DNA from: Microbulbifer harenosus
Lineage (GTDB): Bacteria; Pseudomonadota; Gammaproteobacteria; Pseudomonadales; Cellvibrionaceae
Reading direction: 5' to 3'
Assembly: GCF_005771435.1 (NCBI RefSeq)
Contig: NZ_VANI01000019.1
Coordinates: 1-64,000 of the forward strand
Length of the DNA: 64,000 nt
Shown: in pieces, positions 21,513 through 31,114 of the stretch
Position numbering within the stretch: the first letter of the stretch is position 1
Layout: each line of letters starts with the position of its first letter
Position numbers and translations under genes: made by a program
Notes under the pieces: model-generated
Seen by the model: the letters and a program-made list of their open reading frames with translations, nothing else
What the model was told of the DNA's origin: nothing
The model's database searches: none

Positions 21513-24500
21513 TTAGCGCAACTGTCGCCACGACATCCGACCGATTGCATCTTCCGGAAATTCACCCTCGGTGACATCCAGTTCACCTTTGATATTACTG
21601 GTCGGCAGGTAGGCCTTTTCGCCAGCGCGAATCACTTCGGAGTAACTGATCACCGCGTAATCCACCTCTTTCCCATCTTCTCCAAAAATGGAATGCCCCT
21701 GGTAGCGATCACCAACAGCCACCAGCTCCATCATCCAGCCGCTGCCACCGAAAGAACAGGGGTCTGAGGACGTTATCAGGGTCGGGAACAACAGCCGGTC
21801 GTAGATCAACAGCGGTTTGCTGGTAATCCGTTCGCCGCTGACCACACCTCCGAAGGTAAGGTCCAAATACCATCCTTTTTTCGTTGTCCACCAACTGGTG
21901 TCGGTATTATTGCTTACATCCCGCAGGCCATTGGCCTGAGTGGAAATGGTTTTCTGGAACAGTTGATCGCGCCCGGTAACCGGAGCGCCCTGGTCGGCGA
22001 TGGCATAAACACTGTTGATCACCCTGCCGGCCCCATTATCGCTACTTGTCAGGTAACTACCTGTACCGAAATAAACCATCACCGCATTATCCATCTTGGC
22101 GTTCAGGCCCAGAGTCGGAGTAGCGGTGATTTTCTGGGAATTGCCATCCGCATCCAGTGCGCGGAACAGTGGCGCATCAAGCGCACCAGCGCCCTTGCCG
22201 TCCTGATAGGCGATGCCCCACTTGGAGGTCTGAGTATCGCCAAGATCAAATTTCCACATATTGCCGAGCAGATCACCGGCATAGGCAGTAACAACCTCGC
22301 CATCGCCATTGGAAAGCAAAGCCGGGCCGGCGAGGCCATTGGCACCAGCCGTGCCAGCCGCGATAACTTTCGTGTTGGAAGCCGCATTGTTGAGATCAAC
22401 CACAAACAGATTTGCCGTGCCAGCAGTAGAGTTATAACCGTTCCCCAGGAAGATCTTCCAGCCGTTCTTGGTCGGCGCGACCACCGGCTCGCTGATGATA
22501 TTGCCAAGGTTGTTGAAAGTTGTACCAAAGAGATCAGGATCCGTCATATCCAGCAGCACATTACTTTCATCAAAGCTGGTAGGGTTTGTGACATCCAGGA
22601 CAAAGAACCCTTTGCCTCCAGCCCCGAGGGTGCCGACAAGGATATTTTTCCAGCTGCCGTTGATATAGGCATCACCCACGAACAGCTTGCCGTCCACACT
22701 ATAGGCGTGAGAATTGTTGCTAGTGCCATAATCCGGCGCACTCAGATTCTTCAGCTTGTCGTAGACACCTGCCGGCACATAGGAAAAAAGTTCTGTTCCA
22801 TTGGCCGCATCGAACGCGTGCAACATACCGTCGTTGGCACCTACGTAGAGCACTTCGCTACGAGTCTTCTTGTACGTGTTGTAGTAGGTTTCGTAGGTCA
22901 ACCCACCAAGCGCGTCCGACAGCAAATGAAAATTGTACTTCTTGGTACCGGCATATACCGGGCTAGAGTTGACGATATCACCCAACAGATGCTCGCGATC
23001 TCTCAAACCGGCAACGGCTTCGCCCCGCACCCAGGCCAGACGTTTTACACCCTCCACTACCGTATCGTCGCCAATCAGCGTGTTCTGCTGAGCTGTACTC
23101 AGCTGATCCCAATTGAACACCTTCCCTGTAGAACCATCGTGCGTGAACACGTCACGTGTGAGGGCGGCTTCAAATTTCGAGTTATCAGATTTCCATTTGA
23201 CGGAACCGACGGAACCATCGCTATTCAGGCTGAGCGCCTTGATTTCACCACTCCAATCGGCGCTATTGAACAGTGCCTGATAGATAACCGTATCGGTACC
23301 CAAGCGGGTGGAGTTGGTAGCGACGGACGATGCGGAACCAGCACTCGCCGCAACCTGCTCCAGCGCCTTACCGAGACTTTTTTCTAATTCAGCCGGATCA
23401 ATCGCATAGAAGTAGGTTTTCGGTGTAGCGGCAGCTATTTCTGCGTCGGTGGGTGGATTGCCGTTTTCATCGTCACTAAAGCCGCCCCACTTGGCCGCAT
23501 AGTAAAGTGGCTGCTCCAAGGTACTAGCCGAGGAGGAGCCCACCACAAATGTCTTGGAGGTAGCGCCATCCCATACCTGACAATTGTTACAACCTCCATC
23601 AGTAAATCCTTCTATACCCGAATGCACATGGAATCCGTCATTGGTTGTACCGGCGATTACATAACCAAAACCCATTTCATCAACAGTCGACTCGGCAATT
23701 ACATTTGTGGTTACTGTCAGCTCGATACCACTGAGTGAGTAGTCGATGACGCCCCACATATCCTGGTCAAAGTCACCTCCCTGCTCACTGTCCTCCCAGT
23801 TCACGTAGAGCTTGCCGGAAGTACCATCTTTGGACTGGCTTACCACTTTGAAATCCACGATGGCACAATTACCACCCACATCCTTATTGCGGCACGCTGG
23901 CAACAGAGTCACCTTATTATCCGCAGACACGGGAATAGTCACCTTGGGAACAGCCGGGGCAAGCGCAACACCATACGTGGTAACGTTGCCGACATTGTAG
24001 TCGGTGCGAATCTTTGAGCTGCGCGCATAGTATGCGAGGCCCGCGATATCATAGGTTCCGCCAAGACGCGGTGCATCAGGGCAAGTGCCCGCGACATCCG
24101 ACAAGTTTGCAACAGTTTTGGGAGTACACAGCTGGTTTACAACGGAGCCATTCTCTCCGACAAAGAAATCCTTGCCGTGAATAGCTTCCGCAGCCCCAAT
24201 TTTATTGGTCCATGTATCGACACTGCCAATTGCGTTCAGATCGGAAGCACCGGAAAAATCATCATCGTACGAACTGCTCGACGCGTTGAATTGAATAATG
24301 TTCAATGCAGCGCAATAGTTACTACTGCCAATGGGACTGACCCAGTCGGGAGAACTCAGCCCCGAGATATAGCTCGAGTCACTGGAATCAAACGCTGCTG
24401 TCTTTGATTTACCAGCCAGATAACGCAATGATTCAAGGTAGATTTCAGACTGGGGGTTACCCCAGTTGGAACAGTTACCATCGGTAAAAGTACTCCTTCC

Positions 24501-25682
24501 CCAGTTACAGTTATCACCTCTGGCATGATTGTAGACACCATCGTCACTTGGACCGCTATACTGATACCCGTAGATACGCAACTTATCCAAGGTACTAACT
24601 ATTCCCGCAGCACCGGTGAACCGGCCATCGGTGTCAGCAAAAATTTCACCACTGAGGTCGCCAATATTCTTCCTTAGTACACCACCGGATTTGTTCTTTC
24701 CGTAAGAACCGGTCATCAGACCAAACAGGATTTCACCTTTTTCTCCATACTTCTGCAGCAAACCCGCCGGCTTAGAGTTACCGTCGGGATAAGAGCGACA
24801 GTTTTCTTCCAGTAGTCCAGCCTTACACACCTCTACTCGGGCTACATATGTAGTGCCAGAACTCGGTGCATTGGAGTGCGCATTGATGCCGCTACTTGTA
24901 GCGCTATTTCCATTACTGCCATTGCCCCAGCGACATTGCCAACGCTCATTACTTGCCCACAGGGAGTAGTTCCCCTGGACCACCATGATTTTGGGTGCAC
25001 GGGTGTTGTTCTGCGACAATACTGTAGTTTCGTCGTTATACGTTGCACTATCAGTTGTATTGCACAAGGTAATGCCCGCGGTGTTTGTCGTTCCGCTGGA
25101 AAAGGCGTGCGCGGTCAGTTTAGCAATGTCGGTGCCGTTGTAATATTTGGCAAAAGCATGCGCGTCCTGCGGCAGGAAAGCGCGTTCAAGCACGGTAATT
25201 CCGCTTTCATCCTCATCGGTAGAACGGTAACCACCGTAGAGAATTTTACGCACGGCATCCATACGGGTCATAGTGGCCCAGTTCAGAAAGTTGCCGCTCC
25301 ATTCGCCATCTACTTCATCGCAGAAATGGTTTATCGCAAGTGCCTTTGGCACAAAGCGGCTGGATTCATAGCTGTAACATTTTTTGCTGTCAAAGTAACC
25401 ATAGTAATCATATGTATTTTTATAGGTAGTATCCGCCACCCCATCCTCATCGAGATCGGTATAGTCGTCATAGGCCTTAAAGTAAAGCTGATGATCATTG
25501 GACATATTCAGCATTACCAGCGGCTTTACCGGCTGTGCCAAAAACAACGGTGATTGCGCCAACACCAATTCCTGGGAATACACTGCATGGCTAAACAGAA
25601 CGCTTGCAATGGCCGCCGAGGCACCGGTAAGAAACTTCGATTTGATTCTTTTAAGTAACATTTTCTTCAGCCCAGTCGTCAT
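21513..25682 (-). CDS. pilY1: Type IV pilus tip-associated adhesin PilY1
   Basis: Large exported protein needed for pilus assembly and surface attachment. A signal peptide (KFLTGASAAIASVLFSHAVY) is followed by PLVMLNMSNDHQLYFKAYDD, then an EF-hand-like loop (DLDEDGVAD). The NWATMTRMDAVRKILYGGYR block is typical of PilY1. The C-terminal half is the PilC/PilY1 beta-propeller (residues ~900-1330). No DxSxS metal site of a von Willebrand A domain is visible where some PilY1 proteins have one. The start ATG at 25682 shares a base with the pilX stop (TAATG). An ATG seven codons later is an alternative. Confidence 0.92.
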   Translation of the reverse strand: MTTGLKKMLLKRIKSKFLTGASAAIASVLFSHAVYSQELVLAQSPLFLAQPVKPLVMLNMSNDHQLYFKAYDDYTDLDEDGVADTTYKNTYDYYGYFDSKKCYSYESSRFVPKALAINHFCDEVDGEWSGNFLNWATMTRMDAVRKILYGGYRSTDEDESGITVLERAFLPQDAHAFAKYYNGTDIAKLTAHAFSSGTTNTAGITLCNTTDSATYNDETTVLSQNNTRAPKIMVVQGNYSLWASNERWQCRWGNGSNGNSATSSGINAHSNAPSSGTTYVARVEVCKAGLLEENCRSYPDGNSKPAGLLQKYGEKGEILFGLMTGSYGKNKSGGVLRKNIGDLSGEIFADTDGRFTGAAGIVSTLDKLRIYGYQYSGPSDDGVYNHARGDNCNWGRSTFTDGNCSNWGNPQSEIYLESLRYLAGKSKTAAFDSSDSSYISGLSSPDWVSPIGSSNYCAALNIIQFNASSSSYDDDFSGASDLNAIGSVDTWTNKIGAAEAIHGKDFFVGENGSVVNQLCTPKTVANLSDVAGTCPDAPRLGGTYDIAGLAYYARSSKIRTDYNVGNVTTYGVALAPAVPKVTIPVSADNKVTLLPACRNKDVGGNCAIVDFKVVSQSKDGTSGKLYVNWEDSEQGGDFDQDMWGVIDYSLSGIELTVTTNVIAESTVDEMGFGYVIAGTTNDGFHVHSGIEGFTDGGCNNCQVWDGATSKTFVVGSSSASTLEQPLYYAAKWGGFSDDENGNPPTDAEIAAATPKTYFYAIDPAELEKSLGKALEQVAASAGSASSVATNSTRLGTDTVIYQALFNSADWSGEIKALSLNSDGSVGSVKWKSDNSKFEAALTRDVFTHDGSTGKVFNWDQLSTAQQNTLIGDDTVVEGVKRLAWVRGEAVAGLRDREHLLGDIVNSSPVYAGTKKYNFHLLSDALGGLTYETYYNTYKKTRSEVLYVGANDGMLHAFDAANGTELFSYVPAGVYDKLKNLSAPDYGTSNNSHAYSVDGKLFVGDAYINGSWKNILVGTLGAGGKGFFVLDVTNPTSFDESNVLLDMTDPDLFGTTFNNLGNIISEPVVAPTKNGWKIFLGNGYNSTAGTANLFVVDLNNAASNTKVIAAGTAGANGLAGPALLSNGDGEVVTAYAGDLLGNMWKFDLGDTQTSKWGIAYQDGKGAGALDAPLFRALDADGNSQKITATPTLGLNAKMDNAVMVYFGTGSYLTSSDNGAGRVINSVYAIADQGAPVTGRDQLFQKTISTQANGLRDVSNNTDTSWWTTKKGWYLDLTFGGVVSGERITSKPLLIYDRLLFPTLITSSDPCSFGGSGWMMELVAVGDRYQGHSIFGEDGKEVDYAVISYSEVIRAGEKAYLPTSNIKGELDVTEGEFPEDAIGRMSWRQLR

Positions 25683-26221
25683 TATCGCTTGTAGGTTGAC
25701 TGCAGTATGACCACCGCATCGGCGGTACCTCCCTCAGCACGACTGGTCACACGATAAAACACGGTATCCTCGGTTTTCAGCGTACTGGCAAAATCAACCG
25801 CGCTGCCATCCGCCGCGTTGGCGGTGGTGGTGCTGACAACCTCTTCAATCACGTATTGCGGCTGACTCGATACCAGCTGGATTCCCATCGCCGTGCGTAC
25901 CGAACCGGTATCCCACGCGTACCTATCCCAGAAGCCGGTACTGGTTGAGCCAGTTATCGCCTGCACATATCCCGCCGGAGTGCCATTGAAGGCCGGGATG
26001 GTGGCACCAGTGAGCACTTCTTCCCCCTCTCTCAATGCCGCTTCCGCTGACTGGAATGCCAAATTGCGATCGCGCATATTACCGGCCATCAATTCCTGCA
26101 TGCCGCTGCCGCGAATGGCCGCCATACCCACCAGTGTCATCAGCAAGACCATGATCAGGCCAACGATCAATGTCATCCCGCGCTGGCGCTGCACTGAGTT
26201 TGAAAATATCTGCTTATTCAT
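25682..26221 (-). CDS. pilX: Type IV minor pilin PilX
   Basis: Minor pilin required for pilus priming with PilV, PilW, FimU and PilE. The leader ends QRG, and MTLIVGLIMVLLMTLVGMAA follows. Here position 5 after cleavage is Val (M-T-L-I-V), not Glu, as is usual in PilX/GspK-like pilins that cap the tip. Then comes the conserved MQELMAGNMRDRNLAFQSAEAA segment. 179 aa. It is translationally coupled to pilY1 by a one-base overlap and starts 24 bases after pilW. Confidence 0.9.
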   Translation of the reverse strand: MNKQIFSNSVQRQRGMTLIVGLIMVLLMTLVGMAAIRGSGMQELMAGNMRDRNLAFQSAEAALREGEEVLTGATIPAFNGTPAGYVQAITGSTSTGFWDRYAWDTGSVRTAMGIQLVSSQPQYVIEEVVSTTTANAADGSAVDFASTLKTEDTVFYRVTSRAEGGTADAVVILQSTYKR

Positions 26222-26245
26222 AGAGCGTTATCGAATGCATTTGAT

Positions 26246-27316
26246 TTATGGAAGACGGCTGCGAATGCCGACGGTATTGATAAACACCTGGCGCAAGCGA
26301 CGGTCACCGGGAGTATTATTGGTGACTCCGTTAAAGGTATAGGGCTGATCTTCCTGTAATAGATTGTCTTCGGTGCTTTGAACCAGTAACTGCACCCGTA
26401 CACTGGAGACGTCATCCCAGGCATTCGCTGCGGTCACTGCTGCGGCGGTCTGGTAATCATCCGGTACGCCATCAGCATTGGTGTCTCGCCCGTACAACAA
26501 CTGCATATCTTCAATGCCCTCGAGGAGTTCCTGCGAGGTACCACCATTTACTTGTTGCCATAGGCCCGGTTGCCCGGATACATCGCTGCTGCGAATGTAA
26601 TACACAGTGGTGTTCATCTTTATGATTTCAGAATCCGGGCCAAAGTTTTCCTCCGGATTACTGCTTCCGCCCCAGGATGTGATGGCATTACCGGGCTCTG
26701 CGGTGTTATCGCCGGAGTGCACCACGTTCACTTCAACGCTGCCACCAGTAGTCTGCAAGTTGGTCGCCTGAAACACACGAGCCTTGGTGCAGTCGGAAAC
26801 CACCAGGATGTCGTTTTCACACAGGCCACTGAAACTGTCCTCCCCATCATCGCAGCTCGCCTCAACTCCAGTGTCTTCCGCAAAAAGTTGTGCACTGTTG
26901 TTATTTTGGGTGACGTCTACACCATTACCGTTGGCACTGCGAACAACCAGAACATCGGTTCCGGCGACAATATCCGAGGGATAGCCGGTAGTAGCTGCCG
27001 TCACATTATCAAGCCCCTCGATACCGACCTCGAAGTTGTAAGCGAGGTCGCTGGCGTTATTTAGGGTATTGGTAAAGTTGATATTGCGACTCATACAGCC
27101 CATGTAGCCCGCCATGCGGATATCCTGGGCGAGGAACTCCGTTGCCAGGCGCCCGCTCTCCTGCACCCGCGCCAGTGCCTGCTGGGTGGAAAACGTGGTG
27201 CGACTGGAGAGAAACAACTGCACCACACCCGTCATCAGAATCAGGCCAATGGTGATGGAGATCATCAGTTCTACCAGGGAAATACCCTGCTGACTGTGCA
27301 TTGTTCTGTTTTTCAT
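26246..27316 (-). CDS. pilW: Type IV minor pilin PilW
   Basis: Minor pilin. The prepilin cleavage site lies before ISLVELMISITIGLILMTGV, with Glu at +5, in a 356-aa protein. That length is typical of PilW, the largest minor pilin. It contains the family motif LATEFLAQDIRMAGYMGC after the helix. The C-terminal half is beta-rich. The gap to pilV is 10 bases. An alternative ATG six codons in (MHSQQG) would give a shorter leader. Confidence 0.9.
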   Translation of the reverse strand: MKNRTMHSQQGISLVELMISITIGLILMTGVVQLFLSSRTTFSTQQALARVQESGRLATEFLAQDIRMAGYMGCMSRNINFTNTLNNASDLAYNFEVGIEGLDNVTAATTGYPSDIVAGTDVLVVRSANGNGVDVTQNNNSAQLFAEDTGVEASCDDGEDSFSGLCENDILVVSDCTKARVFQATNLQTTGGSVEVNVVHSGDNTAEPGNAITSWGGSSNPEENFGPDSEIIKMNTTVYYIRSSDVSGQPGLWQQVNGGTSQELLEGIEDMQLLYGRDTNADGVPDDYQTAAAVTAANAWDDVSSVRVQLLVQSTEDNLLQEDQPYTFNGVTNNTPGDRRLRQVFINTVGIRSRLP

Positions 27317-27326
27317 TAACTATTTC

Positions 27327-27752
27327 TCACAGCCGGGTGGTGTACACAAACTGGCTCTGGTCCTCGGAGGCCTCACCAGAACTGTTCTGCTCCGCCCACT
27401 GAATGGTCACGGTGCAGAAATCCGTTGCGGCGACACACTCCACGCCACCATCGGCGCCTGGCAGCATGGTCTCGATGTTGGTGAGCCACTCGATCATGTC
27501 TTTCTGGGCCACAGTCGTGCCGGTGGGCTTGTCGGCACTGACCGCCAGCGAATAGCTGGCAACATTGGTCCGGTTGATCCGAATCCGGTCGAGGATGTCA
27601 TAAGCGAGGATATTCGCCTGCGATCGCAGATAGGCGCTGTGATTGTATTGAAGGGATTTGCTTTGCAGAGCCGCCAATGCCAGCAGAGAGGTGCCGAGAA
27701 TCAGAACCGTTACCAACACTTCAATCAGGCCCGCGCCCTGTTGTTTACGCAT
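27327..27752 (-). CDS. pilV: Type IV minor pilin PilV
   Basis: Minor pilin of the priming complex. A short leader MRKQQG is followed by AGLIEVLVTVLILGTSLLAL, with Glu at +5. PilV is recognised by the LQYNHSAYLRSQANILAYDI segment and its small size (141 aa). It sits between fimU and pilW with gaps of 16 and 10 bases, in operon order. Confidence 0.9.
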   Translation of the reverse strand: MRKQQGAGLIEVLVTVLILGTSLLALAALQSKSLQYNHSAYLRSQANILAYDILDRIRINRTNVASYSLAVSADKPTGTTVAQKDMIEWLTNIETMLPGADGGVECVAATDFCTVTIQWAEQNSSGEASEDQSQFVYTTRL

Positions 27753-27768
27753 TTTCTATCCTCTCTGA

Positions 27769-28320
27769 TCAGGAGCAGCCGGTGCTGCTGCGGGACATAT
27801 TCAACATTCCCGCGATACCTACGGAAATCTGCCGAGCCGAGTTGCTACTGCAGCCGTTGAAACTGACATTCATGGCAACGTCACCATTGCTTGAGCGACC
27901 GAGCGTACCCCGGCGGGTAAATCGTACAAAAGTGGGATTGGTACCGCCCTGAGTGACGGTAATGGCGGCATTGCTTTCTGGCGCCTCCCAGACACGAAGT
28001 ACCGCGGCCGCATTGGCAACAACGGGAGAGGCGGCATCATCGGTTGCGGCCGTATCAACCACTACGATCCAGCTGTTGGTCCAGTTGCCATTACATGTAG
28101 TGCCATTTGTGGTGCCGCATAAAGTCACGCGCGCCCCCCGCTTGATCGCCTCGCTGCGCGCAAAATTGAGCGCGCTGGCAAGCTCATCACCAAGGGCGAG
28201 TGATCGGTTGTTCTGAATCATGGTGTTGAAGCTCGGAACGGCGATACCGACGATTACCGCCAGTACTGCCAGCGTTATCATCAGCTCTATGAGGGTGAGC
28301 CCCCCCTGTTTGATTCTCAT
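27769..28320 (-). CDS. fimU: GspH/FimT-family minor pilin (FimU-like)
   Basis: First gene of the minor-pilin operon. The leader MRIKQGG is followed by LTLIELMITLAVLAVIVGIA, and the GspH-type body has the FARSEAIKRGARVTLC motif. Four Cys lie in pairs, including a C-terminal one (STGCS). Position ahead of pilV matches fimU of Pseudomonas; homologues are also called fimT. It faces a second GspH/FimT gene on the other strand (28652). A GGGGGAG stretch lies about 12 bases before the ATG. Confidence 0.82.
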   Translation of the reverse strand: MRIKQGGLTLIELMITLAVLAVIVGIAVPSFNTMIQNNRSLALGDELASALNFARSEAIKRGARVTLCGTTNGTTCNGNWTNSWIVVVDTAATDDAASPVVANAAAVLRVWEAPESNAAITVTQGGTNPTFVRFTRRGTLGRSSNGDVAMNVSFNGCSSNSARQISVGIAGMLNMSRSSTGCS

Positions 28321-28651
28321 GCTTGCATCACTCCCCCACAGAAAACCGTTTCAGCAATGGTGAATATTTTTTGTTCGAATCGCACACTCTGCGCAGACTG
28401 CCCGATGTTCGCACCACCGATATCGAATACTTGGTACGGAAAGGCTGTAAATACTGGCGCCGATTTTACTTTATCTCGCTGGAGAACAGCGCACCTACTG
28501 GATGCGTAGTTATCACGATGGTAATTTTTTGAGCACCGTATCACGACGTCGCAGGTCACTGGAGCAACAGACGACAGGCGGCTTTGGGAGGGGAGTAAAC
28601 GGTCGCCAGGAAGGCATCCGCTCAAATAACATTCATATTCAGGGAAGATAC
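28321..28651. other. Divergent control region of the two FimT/FimU pilin genes
   Basis: 331 bases with no credible gene. It must hold the promoters for the minor-pilin operon (leftward) and the second FimT gene (rightward). I looked for the sigma54 pattern TGGCAC-N5-TTGCA on both strands and found no convincing match. The closest, CTGGCGCCGATTTTAC near 28458, has a wrong -12. An SD-like AGGGAAG precedes the right-hand gene. Confidence 0.4.
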
Positions 28652-29170
28652 ATGAAAGCCAGCGGTCTCACATTAATTGAGCTATTGATCACCCTCACCA
28701 TTCTCGCGATTTTGCTCGCCATTGGCGTGCCCGGTTTTCAGCACCATCTCGAAGCCAGTCGTACCCGCACCGCCGCCGACGACCTGTTGCAGGCCATTCA
28801 TCTGACCCGCACCAAAGCGGTCAGCAGCAACCGCCGTGCCACATTGCGCAAGCTGGGCGAATGGCAATCAGGCTGGGAAATTTTCTACGATCAGGATTTC
28901 GACGGGCAAAGAGATGCGAACGAAGAACAGATTACTACAGGAGAGGCGCTCGAAGGGGTAACCATCAGCGCAAACGGCCCCCTGTCCAATTACATTTCTT
29001 TTATAGGGACGGGACATAGCCGCTACGCCGGCACGGCCACTGGCGGCGCCTTTCAGGCGGGAAGATTTACCATTTGCCCTATGAACGCTGGGGAAGGATA
29101 CCAATTGGTGCTTTCCCCCAGCGGCAGGGCAAGGATCGAGAAGATTTCCGAAGCAGGCTGCGGAAACTGA
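28652..29170 (+). CDS. fimT: GspH/FimT-family pseudopilin
   Basis: A second, divergent FimT-like minor pilin. The leader MKASG is followed by LTLIELLITLTILAILLAIG, with Glu at +5. The body has TAADDLLQAIHLTRTKAVSS, the GspH signature region, and ends with a paired Cys (EAGCGN). 172 aa. The ATG at 28652 has AGGGAAG 6-7 bases upstream; the frame is open further upstream without support. Its TGA (29168-29170) directly abuts the ispH stop on the opposite strand. FimT proteins of other bacteria have been linked to DNA binding in uptake, but nothing in this sequence decides that. Confidence 0.82.
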   Translation: MKASGLTLIELLITLTILAILLAIGVPGFQHHLEASRTRTAADDLLQAIHLTRTKAVSSNRRATLRKLGEWQSGWEIFYDQDFDGQRDANEEQITTGEALEGVTISANGPLSNYISFIGTGHSRYAGTATGGAFQAGRFTICPMNAGEGYQLVLSPSGRARIEKISEAGCGN

Positions 29171-30106
29171 TCAACCGCGCAACTCTTTTGGCAAACTGAA
29201 ACTGATATTTTCCGGAATACCCGCAATCTCATTAGGCGTTTCTGCGCCGAGCTCACGCAGTTTCTGAATCACCCGCTCCACCAGTACTTCCGGCGCGGAG
29301 GCTCCAGCCGTGATACCGATGATTTTTTTGTCAGTCAGCCATGTGGGATCAACGCAATCGGGGCCGTCGATCAGATATGCATTGGTACCACAGCGCTCCG
29401 CCAGCTCCCGCAGGCGGTTGGAGTTAGAGCTGTTGGGGCTGCCTACCACCAGCACCAGATCGCACTCCAGCGCCAATTGGCGCACGGCGTCCTGACGGTT
29501 CTGGGTGGCGTAACAGATGTCGTCTTTGCGCGGACCGCGGATGTTGGGGAATTTGGTGCGCAGGGCGTCGATCACGCGGGAGGTGTCGTCCACGGAAAGA
29601 GTGGTCTGGGTGACGAAGGTGAGGTTGTCCGGATCTTTGACCTGGAGCTTCGCCACATCCTGCTCGTCTTCCACCAGATAAATGGCACCGCCATTGCTGG
29701 TGTCGTACTGCCCCATGGTGCCTTCCACTTCCGGGTGGCCTTCGTGGCCGATGAGTATACACTCGGCGCCGTCGCTGCTGAATTTACTGACTTCCATGTG
29801 CACCTTGGTGACCAGCGGGCAGGTGGCATCGAAGACCTTGAGGCCGCGGTTGGCAGCCTCATCCTGCACGGCCTTGGACACGCCGTGGGCGCTGAAAATG
29901 ACGATCACATCGTCCGGGACTTCATCCAGCTCGTCTACAAATACCGCACCGCGCTCGCGCAGGGTGTCGACCACAAATTTGTTGTGCACCACTTCGTGAC
30001 GCACATAGATTGGGGCACCGAATACGTCGAGGGCGCGGTTGACGATGTCGATGGCGCGGTCGACGCCGGCACAAAAGCCGCGGGGATTGGCGAGGCGAAT
30101 CTGCAT
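29171..30106 (-). CDS. ispH: 4-hydroxy-3-methylbut-2-enyl diphosphate reductase
   Basis: Last enzyme of the MEP pathway, an iron-sulfur enzyme yielding IPP and DMAPP. The three cluster-binding Cys are in [25 protein letters not shown] and [10 protein letters not shown]. The 311 aa match the family. It is the last gene of the ileS-lspA-fkpB-ispH string, 17 bases after fkpB. No terminator separates its stop from the abutting stop of the convergent fimT gene. Confidence 0.96.
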   Translation of the reverse strand: MQIRLANPRGFCAGVDRAIDIVNRALDVFGAPIYVRHEVVHNKFVVDTLRERGAVFVDELDEVPDDVIVIFSAHGVSKAVQDEAANRGLKVFDATCPLVTKVHMEVSKFSSDGAECILIGHEGHPEVEGTMGQYDTSNGGAIYLVEDEQDVAKLQVKDPDNLTFVTQTTLSVDDTSRVIDALRTKFPNIRGPRKDDICYATQNRQDAVRQLALECDLVLVVGSPNSSNSNRLRELAERCGTNAYLIDGPDCVDPTWLTDKKIIGITAGASAPEVLVERVIQKLRELGAETPNEIAGIPENISFSLPKELRG

Positions 30107-30123
30107 GCTGTTCTGTCCTTGAC

Positions 30124-30564
30124 CTAGTTAATGGAGGCCACTTCGAGAATTTTTACGTGGAAGAACACGGTCTGCCCGGCGAGCGGGTGGTTGAAATCCA
30201 CTTCCACTTCGTCTTCACCGATGTCGCGGATGATGCCCGGGAGCTCGCCACTGCCGTTGTCGAAAGACACCACCAGCCCTTCCTCCAGCTGCATATCCGG
30301 GGAGAACATGTCCCGGCGTACCTTTTGGATATTCGCGGGGTTGCGCTGCCCGAACGCGCCTTCCGGTGGGATCTCGATTTCCGCTTCATCACCGGTTTTA
30401 AGCCCGAACAGGGCCTGTTCAAAACCCGGCAGCAGGTTGCCGTCGCCGACAATAAAAGTGGCTGGGTCACCTTCGAAGTTGGAATCCACTTCGGAACCGT
30501 CATCCAGCTTGAGACTGAAGTGCAGGGTGACACGGCTGTGCTCACCGATAACGTTATTGCTCAT
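30124..30564 (-). CDS. fkpB: FKBP-type peptidyl-prolyl isomerase (SlpA family)
   Basis: Cytoplasmic prolyl isomerase/chaperone of the SlpA/FkpB class. It has a short FKBP domain interrupted by an IF (insert-in-flap) domain in the middle (about residues 70-125). The [20 protein letters not shown] segment and the [18 protein letters not shown]-terminal strand are diagnostic. 146 aa. It lies 31 bases after lspA and 17 before ispH, the widespread lspA-fkpB-ispH order. Confidence 0.93.
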   Translation of the reverse strand: MSNNVIGEHSRVTLHFSLKLDDGSEVDSNFEGDPATFIVGDGNLLPGFEQALFGLKTGDEAEIEIPPEGAFGQRNPANIQKVRRDMFSPDMQLEEGLVVSFDNGSGELPGIIRDIGEDEVEVDFNHPLAGQTVFFHVKILEVASIN

Positions 30565-30595
30565 AGATGTCTCTAAATGCTACTGCTCTGGAACC

Positions 30596-31114
30596 TTACA
30601 CTTCCGCGCTGTTTTTGCTGGATGCTTCGCCTTTGTCTTTAAAAAACAGCAGCTCGATCACCAGCATGGCAGCGCCGACAGAGATGGCCATATCGGCCAC
30701 GTTGAATACAGGGAAATGCCAGCTGCCGTAATACACAGAAATAAAATCGCGCACATATCCGAGCAGCATGCGGTCCCATAGGTTGCCCAGCGCGCCGCCG
30801 AGAATCAGCGCCAGCGCAGTGGGCTCCCAGCGCCTGGCGGCGGGCAACCGTTTGATCCACAGTACAACCACGGTGCTGAAAACCACCGCGATAGCGCCGA
30901 AGAACCAGCGCTGCCAGCCGCCGGCATCGGCGAGAAAGCTGAAAGCGGCCCCGTAGTTTTCCGCATAGGTGAACTGCAGGAAACCCGGGATGATCTGCAG
31001 CGCAGGGCCATACATAAAGCGCTCAACCGCCCACACCTTGGTGGCGATATCCACCACAATCACCAGCAGTGCCAGCAGATACCAGCGCAGTGGCGAAGAC
31101 AGCAGTTTAGGCAT
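30596..31114 (-). CDS. lspA: Lipoprotein signal peptidase II
   Basis: Inner-membrane aspartyl protease that removes signal peptides from lipidated prolipoproteins such as BamD. It has four membrane segments and two catalytic Asp, in [11 protein letters not shown]...VRDF and [14 protein letters not shown]. The ATG at 31114 ([12 protein letters not shown]) lies eight bases inside the end of ileS (ATGCCTAA), so the two are translationally coupled. A GTG at 31138 is less likely. 172 aa, normal length. Confidence 0.95.
   Translation of the reverse strand: MPKLLSSPLRWYLLALLVIVVDIATKVWAVERFMYGPALQIIPGFLQFTYAENYGAAFSFLADAGGWQRWFFGAIAVVFSTVVVLWIKRLPAARRWEPTALALILGGALGNLWDRMLLGYVRDFISVYYGSWHFPVFNVADMAISVGAAMLVIELLFFKDKGEASSKNSAEV

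Noticed and set aside
21963-23387. 474-codon plus-strand frame opposite pilY1
   Set aside because: Antisense shadow; pilY1 is continuous and recognisable through the same region.
28321-28651. Possible sigma54 promoters before the pilin genes
   Set aside because: No site has both GG and GC at the required 10-base spacing with a reasonable match to TGGCAC-N5-TTGCA.
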